A DNA stretch of 64,000 nt from Vanilla planifolia. Taxonomy: Eukaryota; Streptophyta; Magnoliopsida; Asparagales; Orchidaceae. Below, piece by piece: positions 1-10,256 of this stretch. Numbering within the stretch: the first letter of the stretch is position 1; every line of letters starts with the position of its first letter. The position numbers and the translations under genes are program-made. The notes under the pieces are model-generated. The model ran no database searches. It was not told the DNA's origin and saw only the letters and a program-made list of their open reading frames with translations. The stretch is from assembly GCA_023846275.1 (NCBI GenBank), contig CM043878.1, positions 7,495,501 to 7,559,500 of the forward strand, in the 5' to 3' direction.

Positions 1-1545
1 AAGGGTTAATACTAAGAGAATTTCATAATAAAAAAATTCTCATAAAAGTACACTAGGGTTTTTTTCCTTTCTTTTATGAAACAACTTATTTGCATTTGGT
101 TGAAATTTTTTATTCAAAAATAATATAGCCAGCCTTTTCCAATAATACTCCATGTCTTTTCTTGGTCATTTACCAAATCAAGGTTGATTGGAGCATTTAA
201 ATGTAACAAACACCCATTATTTTTAGTGAACCCAACATAGTGGCAAAAATGAATTAACAAAGCCAACCCAAAAGATAATAAGCTAACTATGATGATGAAA
301 TTATATTTATAATGCATTTGATACTATGATTATTATAGGAATTGCTTTGAAAATGATGATATTAAGTTCATGCTTTTTTTGTGTGCTTGATATGAATTTT
401 TATTTATTATTGGTTAATTCATATAGAAACTCATTGTGCAAAATAGTTTGCATGCTAGTACACTATGTTTGCCTCTATATCATCATTTGTGCATTTGTTA
501 GTAATTTAAACATTTCAAATGATTTCTATTTATGATCTCTCAACATCTTACCAAGCTCATCTATTATGTAAAAAGCCATTACATCTATCTTATTTATAAT
601 GGAAAAAGTGCTTGGATTAATGCAATTAGAAATTGTGAAGTAAGCTAAACTAAAATGATAAAGCACATTAAGGAATAGAACAGCATACCTGGTCTGTGGT
701 TAGTCAATTGAATGGCAAAAAATATAAACAAATTCACAAGCGAAATCAAACTCCAGCATAGTAAAGAAACTGCAAAGTAAAATAAAATCATTTCAATTAA
801 GACAAAAAACAAAACAAGAATTTAGCAGTAATAACCCATCTTTGCAATGATGAATAAAGACAGTTGTCTTACAACTTTAATAGAAAATATAAGAAACAAG
901 TTGTCCATGAATAAAAGCCAAGTTTAAGGTTTTCATATTCATGATTATAAGTTGAACTTATTAGAGAATGCTTTTTGGACTAGATAAATTGGTAAGGATA
1001 ACCCATCAAATTACATAGTATCTTTTGAAATATGAAAGTTATTTCAAAATGCCTTGAAAATCCTATCTTAGTAATATCATGAATCATTACATTTAAAGTT
1101 GGTTAATCATCAAAGCCAGTTATTGCTTCCAGGTGTACAAAAGCTGAATTATGCTTTCTAAATATATTTACATCAGAATGATCAGTTTAAAGCCATACAA
1201 CTCTTTGCTTACTAAAGCCATTAAGGGTAAATTGAATATGCAGGAGCCCTACAAAAAATGCAATTCTAGAAGTCACAATTGTGTAATTTATGTTCCCAAC
1301 CAATGCAATTTATACAATATGAAATTTATTATGAAATATGTATGCAACTGATATAATCAAATAACAAAACAACCAAACCAACTAAAAACAGATTGGCAAG
1401 AACAAGTCCCTACTTTGAAATGGGATAACACAAACAATCACTTCTCTTTTTGTCTCCTACCTATTTGGGAAGGACGACGTGTGGAAAATAAATCCCTCAT
1501 TTATGCACTTTCCTTTCTCTTACACCCTATCATCATTGCCCCTCG
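1..1545. other. AT-rich intergenic DNA, no gene seen
   Basis: Only short chance reading frames occur here, with no recognisable domain, no GC-rich exon-like stretch and no RNA gene. The right edge runs into LINE RNase H debris. Nothing further can be supported. Confidence 0.6.
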
Positions 1546-1653
1546 AAATGGATCAAGATGAATTATGATGCAACAATTCAAAGTGATGACAAAGTTGGCA
1601 CTGATTTCATTATCAGGAATCATTATGAGAGGCCTCTTTTCATGGAGGGTAAG
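1546..1653 (+). pseudogene. LINE RNase H remnant, left part
   Basis: The plus-strand translation from about 1546 begins WIKMNYDA and continues through FIIRNHYERPLFMEGK. This matches the start of the RNase H (RVT_3-type) domain of plant L1-like LINEs; the better-preserved LINE at 59-61.5 kb has WIKVNCDA, VVRD and RPLMVEGK in the same order. The first catalytic Asp (NYDA) is present. The reading is cut at 1653, where a solo LTR is inserted within the GTAAG target, and resumes at 3760. It is a decayed fragment; the upstream reverse transcriptase part is not visible. The family assignment is by eye from motif order. Confidence 0.65.
1649..1653. repeat. Target-site duplication GTAAG, left copy
   Basis: GTAAG directly precedes the TGTAACAGCC start of the solo LTR and recurs exactly at 3760-3764, directly after its TTGACA end. 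A 5-bp duplication is typical of LTR-retrotransposon integration. Confidence 0.85.
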
Positions 1654-1948
1654 TGTAACAGCCTCAGTGTTTCGTATGTTATTTTATTTTATTTGCTTAA
1701 ACGAAAGAGCTCTGTGAGACGAAACCAACGATATTTAATTTGTAATTTTCGGAGCTCTAATGAATAAATTATGAATTTTTTAAGATTTGGGATAAATTTG
1801 TAATGTAGAGGATAGATCTGTAATTTTTAAATGTCGGCTTAATACAAATCTGATTGGCGGATGATATATTTGCAAATATAAAATTTAGATGGGGTTTTCT
1901 GCAAAATGCGGTTCACGAACGTTCGATTTAGTCGGTTTCGGCCGCGGC

Positions 1949-1956
1949 TATAAAAG
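1949..1956 (+). promoter_or_regulatory. TATA box of solo LTR A
   Basis: TATAAAAG lies about 295 bp into the LTR, just before a GC-rich segment, as expected for the U3/R boundary. It supports the plus orientation. Present activity is unknown. Confidence 0.5.
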
Positions 1957-2991
1957 CCGACTCTGTGCGTTTGAAACGCGTTTCTGCGAACACGGTAGCG
2001 AGACACGACGGCGAGGCACGGCGGCGAAGAATTTTCGTGATTTTCGGCACGCGACGACGACGGCCAGCGAAGGTGAGAATTTTATTTGCTTTGTTGTTTT
2101 TATAAGCTTTTCGGGGAGCGGCGATCAGTTGGCCGGCAAGAGACGCAAGAAATTTCGAAGTTCGTCGGCAAAATATTTCGGTTTCGCCGGACGCGAGAGA
2201 GAGAGAGAGAGAGGGGGGGGGGGGGCGGCGTGAACCGGTCCAGGCTTTGGACCGGGTTACGCTGCTAAACCGGATGCCGAGCGCACGCGGTCCAGCACGT
2301 CGAGCGCGCGGTCCAGAGCGCCGAGCACGCGCGGTCCAGCGCGCCGAGCACGCCCGGTCCAGCGCCAAGAGCACGCGGTCCAGCGCGCCGAGCGGCGGTC
2401 CAACGACGGCGTAAGGAATTTGGGAATTTAGAAAACGCAGTTTTAGAAAGCTGTTTGGAAAAGCTTTTAGAAAGTTTTTCTGCGCGGGCGGTTCAGCGAC
2501 AGGCGCGGGCGGTCCAGCATAGACCGTGGCCGGTCCAGCGCCTTTTGGGATTTATTTTGGGGTGTGTTTGGGAAAGCTTTTAGAAAGCAATTTTTGACTA
2601 ATAAGCATATTTAAATTAATTATTTTTGTATTTTACGGGCTTGTAGGACATCAAGAAGAAACAGAAGTGAGTAAGACGGTTGGTACAGCAAATTCAGGTA
2701 GATAAATTTCCTAACCCTGTGATGTAGCACAGTATTATATGTTTTACATGATTTTCTTACTATCACATGGTGTTTTAATTGTTGCATATGGTAAAAGAAA
2801 CATGATGTTTTTGTTGTTACTTATGCATTGGTATGATAATTAGAAAAAGAAGAAATAACATGGTATGATAATGAAATCAAAAGAAAGAAACAATATGTAA
2901 AGAAAGATCTTTGATATGGCATAATTGTTTGAAATTATGATTGGAAATGGTAGTAAAAAAAAAATGGATTCCCAGAGAACATTATCCTCAC

Positions 2992-3194
2992 CACTAGGCT
3001 CAGCGTGTGGGATCGCAGGGTATCGATCTTCGGATCAGATATCTGCCTAGTGTTATGTGCTATGACTCCATGATGATTTACACCAGGCTCAGCGTGTTGG
3101 ATCGCAGGGTATGGTACCATACCTGCCTGGTGGCACTAGGCTCAGCGTGTTGGATCGCAGGGTATCGATCTTCGGATCAGATATCTGCCTAGTG
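2992..3194 (+). repeat. Three-unit hairpin repeat inside LTR A
   Basis: Three units share the phrase GCTCAGCGTGTTGGATCGCA (the first has one change) and each is bracketed by an 8-bp inverted pair: CACTAGGC (2992) with GCCTAGTG (3045), CACCAGGC (3081) with GCCTGGTG (3125), and CACTAGGC (3134) with GCCTAGTG (3187). Units 1 and 3 carry an inner GATC-TTCG-GATC hairpin (3025-3036, 3167-3178). Unit 2 instead carries the perfect 16-bp palindrome GGTATGGTACCATACC (3108-3123). The outer stem changes on both sides together. Function is unknown. Confidence 0.8.
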
Positions 3195-3759
3195 TTATGT
3201 GCTTGGTTGGATGTCGGCTAGAGGACAATCATTGATGATTGGATCCAGAGGATAATGCGTCAAAGGGAATTGGGCTCGGTAATAACACACTATATAAGGA
3301 ACTTGCATTTCTTTATGGTTTTCATTTGGCATTACCTTATATAGATGACATATGGTATGATTTTAGCTTGATGCATATGACTCATCTTTATTGTTTATGG
3401 TATTTTGTTATGCCTTTTTATTTACTTAGTTAACTATGTGGAATTATCTACTGAGATGTATAAAATCTCATTTAGTGCTTACGTCACAGGTCATGAAACC
3501 ACTGCACCGAGAGATGGGAATGGTACTGCTACAAAAGAATCATTTTCACGAGATGTGTAAAACAAAGGGAGGGGTTGGTGTGATTATTATAAAAACATGT
3601 TCATGTTTATATATATTGCGAATTTTGGAGTGTGTGTTTGTCTTATCGTCGGGTCCCCACCTTTGATTTTTGGTTATTTGTCCTCACTTGATGTAACAGC
3701 TAAGAAAATTTATGATAATATTGTTATATAATGGTACTTGGTTAGGTGAGGGCTTGACA

Positions 3760-3764
3760 GTAAG
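3760..3764. repeat. Target-site duplication GTAAG, right copy
   Basis: It matches 1649-1653 exactly and restores continuity of the interrupted LINE remnant when read past the LTR. Confidence 0.85.
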
Positions 3765-4065
3765 AGTTGTTACTCTGCATCAATGCAAGCATTAAAAGAG
3801 TAGGTCATTCTTGATGCCATCTCTCATATGACTTTTTAATTCCTGCACTCACTAAGGATTTGGATAGAATCCGACTTCTCTCAAATGATCTCCTCAATTC
3901 GGGATGTGGGGGCCACTTATGTTAATTGGGATGATCCATTTCGACATATCAGGATAGATATCAGTTGCTCAAAGAGGTCAGAATTATATATGTATTGAGG
4001 GAGGCCAATGCTAACATTGAACGGATTGTCGATGAGACTATATTGAATGATTTTAAATAGGAACA
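3760..4065 (+). pseudogene. LINE RNase H remnant, right part
   Basis: This continues the fragment at 1546-1653. Visible pieces in order are a VILDA stretch matching the Glu-containing helix of RNase H, an IESDFSQ stretch like the SD catalytic motif, and VLREANANIERIV, resembling the HxxREANxxAD motif near the domain end. Frames change and stops are frequent, so it is a dead fragment. The first 63 bases from GAGGG (the shared target, then continuing here) align without a gap to the equivalent bases of the LINE near 61.05 kb, which supports common ancestry. Confidence 0.6.
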
Positions 4066-7000
4066 GGATATGCCCCTCTCACCTAAGCTTTATTACATCA
4101 TTGTATCAGACTACTTGTATGACCTAATGTAACTGTTATTAATATAGACTTCGCCCACCCATTTCAACTCTTTCTTGCCATTGTTGTCATAACTCTCTCC
4201 CCTTTGTTATCTCTCTCCCATGCTGAAACCCTAGCCATCAACCTCCCCTTCTCCATCTCCTACCTTTTATTCTCTTTGTTTTAATGTTTTTTGAAAACCT
4301 AGTTTTCACCACCACTAAGGAAGATTCTATTATCACTATTAAAGGATAACTGCCACTACTAGTAGAGATCAAGATTCTCATGAATTCTCCTCTGCCTTCT
4401 TCTTTCCCCTTCATTTTCTCTAACCAACAATAACAAGCAACCATTTTCTCACTTTTCTAATTTCTAAATAATATTAAACTAATTTTATTTTGATAACCAT
4501 ATAATATGGTAATTACATCAGTTCTATAAGTTATAGTTATTTAATGACACCTCAAATATTAAGAATATTAGATTAATTAGTTTCATATAATTTATTTTGA
4601 AAAATATGTTTAACCTAGATATTGCTTTGAAGTAGCTTGAGTCAATCTTGAAGTGGATGCCTAAATCTTAGAAAAGCTTGAATCCAATTTGCACATATCA
4701 AATCAGGTTATTGTTAAAGAATAAATATACCCTTAGCTTCGTTAGGTCTTATAAATTTATTGATCAAGGCTAAACCAAATTTTATATGTTATCCATGTAT
4801 ATTAATGTTAAAATTGTTGTTATGCATATTGAGCATAGATTATAGTAAATTAGATGCAAAGTGCCTTTAATTAATATATTCCTAGTGATTATTATATGAT
4901 CTAGATAAAATAAGAAAATGGCATTGTGACATGTTAAGTATTTACGTTCTTTTTTATTTACATGCAACCACATTCATATGGTGAATATTCATTTATAACC
5001 TTAATGATTCCCATGAGTAAGCCAGCCCTTATTTCATAATCATGCTAGCCGCTGCTCCATGCACCAACACCTAACCCTTGCATCATCTTGTCATCAAGGC
5101 CTCCCTTTTTATCTCTAAAGGATGGAGAAGAAAACGAGCGCTCTAAAACGATGGAAGAGTAAGGACTACAGCACAAGTGGGGCACTAATGTGCAGAGCTT
5201 GGGTAAGTGCGTGCACGAAACTGTGCAAGTTGGTGTTGCAACATGCTCAAGCTATGCATGCGCGTGCAAAGCTGTATATATGAGTACTATGTGCGAGAGC
5301 TAGAAAACAAGAACTGTATGTGCAGATAGTGCGCAACTTATCAATGCAATGAGTGTTGAGCAATTGCTACAGGGCTAGATAGTAAATGAAGGAAAATAAT
5401 TAAAAAAATAGAGGAAAATAATGCAATTGAAAGTATAAACAATATTATGGATGAGAAATGAATTAAAGATATTAAATTAGAAAATATAACACTCACCAAC
5501 TAATCTTACAACATTTACCAAAGAGTTGCATAAGGTAAAAAAAAATCACCAAGTTTTAACCACACTCAAGCCACCAAGCAAAACAAAGAAAATAATTTAA
5601 ATTTTCAAATTGCATTTTTTTAATTCCAAATTTTTAAGCTTATTTATATAAGTTCCTCCACTATAATCACCAATACCTACTAACATTCACTAACATGTAT
5701 TTTAACAAAGTAAGAAATCACTAATATTCACTTTTGTAAAATAATGAACCACCAACATCACTTTGTTATCAAACGAATCCTCTAAAAACTCAATTTATTT
5801 GTTCAAATTTTGATCATGATTTCTCATTGGCGTTTAAATATTTATTCTTTATTTAACCCAAAATTAGTTTTATATAGCTTTTCATGTAATACTTCATGTG
5901 ATAAGTTCCATATGATAGGCTTATAAGAAACACCTTGGTTTTACAATTGAAGTCCAAATTGAACTTGTTTCTAATGTACTTCATATTCTCCATATTCATA
6001 TTCAATTACCCATTTTTATCTTTCATCATATACTACCTTGAAAGAATCTCAAGTTATAACATAAAAACTTGAAATAAGATATAGATATAATCACATTTCT
6101 TATGAAAACAAGTTAAACTTAGTGGCCATAATATCATCAAAAGTACTACCTTTCTTAACTACCTACTTTTAATTAATGTTGTATAGCTAAATGTTTTTCT
6201 TTAAGGCTTAACAAGTGGAAGATTCAATCAAATAAAGATTGAAGGTACAAATTCACCTCAGTTGAAAATAATAGAACATGAGAATTAATCAAATTGCAAG
6301 ACGAGAAGATTACTCTAAAATAAATGGATCTACAAAAGAAAGAAGGAAGATAATGGCAATGAAAGGTAAAAGGCATGGCTTGAGTTCAAGGGATTTTAGC
6401 ACAAGACAAAGACTATAATCGAGGGTTGATGATACATCATATGCGCATAGATATGCCAAAAGAACTACACCAAGAGACTTGAACTAAGGAGAGTGATGCA
6501 GAACATGTTACATCAAAAAGACAATTGCCAAATAAAACTTATCAGTCGTGATCTAAAATTAATTTCGAGCTAAATCAAAGCTAAATTCATGAAGAAAAAG
6601 ATACCAAAGCATTTTTAAAATGTTTCCAATCACTTAGTGGTCATAAAGGTTCATTTATCAAACCCAAGAATATATCGTTTTTCTCTAGACATCAAACGTC
6701 TTTTGAATTTTCTCCTGTTTTTTTTTTTGTTATTATTTTATATTTGTTGTTAGTTTTAAATCAAGGCTCATTTTAATATTTTTATTTGTAGTTAGAGTTG
6801 TAATTTATAACCTATTTAATCTCTCAAAAGAAAGAACAAAAGTTGATTTTTAATTGCTATGAAAGAAAAGAACCTCTTCAAATTATTCTAGTGCATGCAT
6901 GTGCTGGAGAATTGCCCCCAAGAAAGCATTGATTGGACTTCTCCTTATCTAAATATTGATGCAACTCCTCCACTCAATCTTCACTCGCACACCTTACTCC

Positions 7001-9816
7001 CAATCACTGACTAGTGATCTTCAACTGTGATCATTTGTGCAGCCTCCACATCTGTCACTTGCGTTGCTCACCACCATAATGACCACATTCACCAGCGTCA
7101 CTAGTAAGCCACCTTGACAACCCTCATCTAAGGACCGACCTCCCTGATCTTTCATAATCTCAACTACCCAACTCTGGATCCTTAGCCTCTTACCTCACCC
7201 ACAACCGCACTTGACCTCTTCACCATGCTCTTAGGCCTACCTAGCCTGCATCCAATGCTTACCACCCCTATCCCACATTAAAGCCATCACCCAATGTCCC
7301 TTTCCAAGCCATGCTGCCACCTCTGTTGCCTGCAAAACCAACAACTGCCTCATCCAAGCCAACACAACTTTCCAACTCCAATGACTTACTTGCGTCATCA
7401 CCTTATAAAGCATCCCTTCTCCTTTACCACATTTGGTATCAAGGCGTCCCAACTCCCACACCAAAGAACATCTCTATGTTTACATGAAAGAATAAATATT
7501 CAACGAACCAAAAGGCTTCAAAGTCATTGAGAAGAAGTAACTCATATGCCCACTCAATAAGAGCTTGTACAACCTTAAGCTCCACGATAAAGGCATACAC
7601 AGTGTAGCACATTTATGCGTAATCGTAAACAATTATTATTACACAAAAACTTGACGACTGTTATATCATTGTGTTGCTCTACGTGAACTAAGCACAGGGA
7701 GAATTCATAAGTTGAAGAGCTAAAGAATTTGAAAAGATAAATCTAAGTACTAAAAGTCAAATTCCTCAGATGAACCTTAAGACATAGATATAAGAGAACT
7801 CCAAAATTATTAAAGTAGAATTACATTCAAAAGGTGCTTGATATATTTAGAGTTGTAGATACTAGATCATAAGATATTTTATTTGGAGAAGTACTTTAAA
7901 TTGAAAAAGGAATAATCATGAAGTGCTTAGAAAGAGATAGACTACATTGCTAAAGTATTGTACAACCTTAAGGGCCTTATGTACACCAAGGTTTGCATTA
8001 TACTAGATATTGCATAAACAATGGAGCTCATTAGCCATCATATTTCCATCATAAGATATAAATATTGGGAATGAAATAAAATGACTAATACATTCTACAA
8101 GAGGAAAATCAAAAAAATCTTCATGCATCAAACAGAACAACATAAAATTGCAAGACTGTTGATGTTGACATGGAAGATAATCAATTGAAAGTGTACCTCG
8201 AGTTACATGCTTACTATTAGTAATACAATTATTAGTTTGATGTCAACTTTAAAAGGTGTGGCACTCTTAGCCACAAAACTCGAATAAATCACCATCCTGA
8301 ATGCTAATAGCATGTTCAAAAAATCTTTTTAAAAAAGTTTACAAGTAGTATAACTAACTACAATTATTTAACAACAATCTAAGTGTTGAATTTTTGTTAG
8401 AATTCTATGTTTCACAAGAAGATAAAGCATGTGCAACTCAGATAAGATCATATTGAGACCTTAGTAGATAGAATTGAGCTAACTTTGAAGAGAATCCTTA
8501 CAACAAAATCCAATAAATGTGATGATCATGGTGGCTATCATCAAAACTCTGAGATTATGGTCCACCTCAGACATATTTGACACAAAATAAAAATAAGCAA
8601 GTCACAAAAGAACAATCAAAATATCAAAAGAAATGATTAAGTCGACATCAATGGTGGCTATCTGCACATTCGAAAGTAAGAGATTGTTGAAATTAGAGCC
8701 AAACTAGAGTTTCAAAGCCTCGCACAGAGCTGACCAAATTCATAGTCAAATTGCATTGCAAGGCTATATTACTGAGTGGTAGCGTTACAAGGCATAAGAT
8801 CAAACCCAAATAATAAGGTTTTGTCTATAACATTTTGAGTGAAGAACCTTAACTATAAGACATATAGTTATGGGTTTTGCAAGAGATCTATGTTTCTTAT
8901 ATGGTATACCTATAAGCAATGGTGAATGGCTGATATCAAGATAAGTGTGGGACAAGTAAAGATGGGTAGCATGTGGTTTAGTTGATCTAATAGCTTGTTA
9001 GTAAAAACTACTAATATGTGGCATGCAAATACTCCTAAAAAGGGGAGATAAATAATTGTTTTTAACATAAATTAAGAGTTATAAGTGGCATTTTCTACCA
9101 TTGAGGGCTCAGAGACTTTAAAGGTGTTAATGTCAACCAATCGAGATTGTAAGGCTTGAGACAAAACTTACAATCTTCTTGCAATCTCTTCAAATCTTAG
9201 TAAAATATTTTTGATGTGACTGATATTTCTCAAAGTTTGGGGTGTTTATGTATATGCTTGCTCCCTTTTTCTTTGTGTTCTTAAACGCCCTCCTTTTCTT
9301 CTATCTATGCATATTGGTTGCTTCCACAGTGGAAGACAAGATATGCATTCACAGATAATCAAGTTATGAGTGTTTCTCAACAATTGTCATGAAAATTTTG
9401 TAAACATCGCATCACCAGCTTTTGGCAGTGCAGCAATCTTGAACTACAGAAGCTGGTACACTATTATAACAATACTGCCGATAATTCTTATTCTATAAGA
9501 TTTAAAGGATGATACTCGCCTCTTGCAACGCAATTGTTGGGACTTCAATCTACAATTGGCCAACCTCTCCAACCCTTAAAACCTTGGTGTGTTTAGCTTG
9601 TTTGGTGTATCGTTTGCTTGCGTTGTCTTTTTTTCCTTTCTTGACTACGGTTTTGTGGGTTACCGTTCCTGCTTCTTCGAAACGTTTTCCAATTGTTCTC
9701 TACGGTTTCTTGCTAATTGCTTTGCACTTAATAAGAAAGAAAGGTGTTTTTCGAGCAAACAAAATCAGATTCTTCTTACAAGTTACAACCTCGTAAACTG
9801 CACTTTTGCAAAGATG
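4066..9816. other. AT-rich gene-poor DNA, unassigned
   Basis: I see no convincing exon or domain. A cytosine-rich, low-complexity stretch at about 6960-7470 gives chance frames on both strands. The 6.2-9.2 kb part has the look of long-decayed repeat DNA, but no catalytic motif of a known transposon family could be placed in it. Confidence 0.5.
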
Positions 9817-10156
9817 CTACAGATCATAAAGGGATGCATTCCGAGGTGATAAATTACCTGTTAAAAGAACCAGAGGCAAGACAAAACCGCCTAGAAATCT
9901 TTCCCTGAAGATCCAATCCATCTTTTCCCTGCCTCAACGTTTACATTAGCTTATTCCATTTGCAATGGCTTCGATGTGCAGAAGCCAACTCGCTCTAGAA
10001 ACCTTTGAATCTCCTCAAAACCACGGAGGAGAAACATATAAAATTCGGAGGTAAGCAATTGCCCACTGGATTGCTGTTCGATTGATAGATTGGCGAGAGG
10101 GAATGCAATGAGTGTGGGTTACAGCTGCGCAGATCGGAACACATGGCCGACCTCAT
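9817..10156 (-). CDS. Possible small two-exon protein, unknown
   Basis: A minus-strand ATG at 10156 opens an exon to 10003 that ends AAG|GTTTCT, a fair plant donor. After an intron of about 145 bases, TTCTTTTAACAG gives an acceptor at 9858, and exon 2 (9857-9817) continues in frame to a stop. The predicted 64-residue product starts MRSAMCSDLRSC and ends NLSPRNASLYDL. Its first 51 residues are rich in Ser, Asn, Arg and hydrophobics with a single acidic residue, as in organelle transit peptides. GGGCCC and GGCC motifs, like plant site II promoter elements, lie at about 10210-10225 just upstream. I do not recognise the protein. It could instead be a non-coding first exon or a dead gene start; the splice model is inferred, not proven. 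Confidence 0.28.
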
Positions 10157-10204
10157 TTCGAGGAGCTGAGAAGTCGCGGCAAGTCGGCAACGGCTATAGT
10201 GGGA

Positions 10205-10235
10205 GAAAATAGGGCCCAAAGGCCGGTGGAGCCTC
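10205..10235. promoter_or_regulatory. GGGCCC-rich promoter-like island
   Basis: The stretch holds GGGCCC, AAAGGCC and related GGCC motifs within a short GC-rich island in otherwise AT-rich DNA. TGGGCC/GGCCCA (site II) elements are common in promoters of plant ribosomal and mitochondrial protein genes. It would suit a start for the minus-strand small gene at 9817-10156, or a plus-strand transcript. Confidence 0.3.
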
Positions 10236-10256
10236 CTTCCTGGGTTTAAATCGGCC

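Larger units (their letters stand above)
1654..3759 (+). mobile_element. Solo LTR A (2.1 kb, probably Ty3/gypsy)
   Basis: The segment starts TGTAACAGCC, ends GGCTTGACA and has perfect 5-bp flanking duplications (GTAAG), so it is a complete LTR. No gag-pol or second LTR lies next to it, so it is a solo LTR left after recombination between two LTRs. Orientation is plus, judged from a TATAAAAG box at 1949 followed by a GC-rich leader-like stretch (about 1950-2550) and an AT-rich 3' part. Inside are a GA/G low-complexity run near 2190-2225, repeated GGTCCAGCG phrases around 2280-2520, and a hairpin repeat at 2992-3194. It is non-coding; reading frames within the GC-rich part are chance. Superfamily is inferred from length and 5-bp target size. 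It is younger than the LINE remnant it splits. Confidence 0.85.

Noticed and set aside
1889-2374. Long overlapping frames on both strands (114 and 148 codons)
   Set aside because: They lie in the GC-rich leader part of solo LTR A. Arg/Ala/Pro-rich text on both strands is a composition effect, with no domain.
7237-7530. Overlapping 75- and 78-codon frames on opposite strands
   Set aside because: This is a cytosine-rich, low-complexity stretch with no recognisable domain, promoter or splice context.
9509-9849. Plus-strand frames with hydrophobic stretches
   Set aside because: Two overlapping frames have no domain, and their hydrophobicity comes from T-rich DNA. The minus-strand spliced model nearby was judged slightly better.
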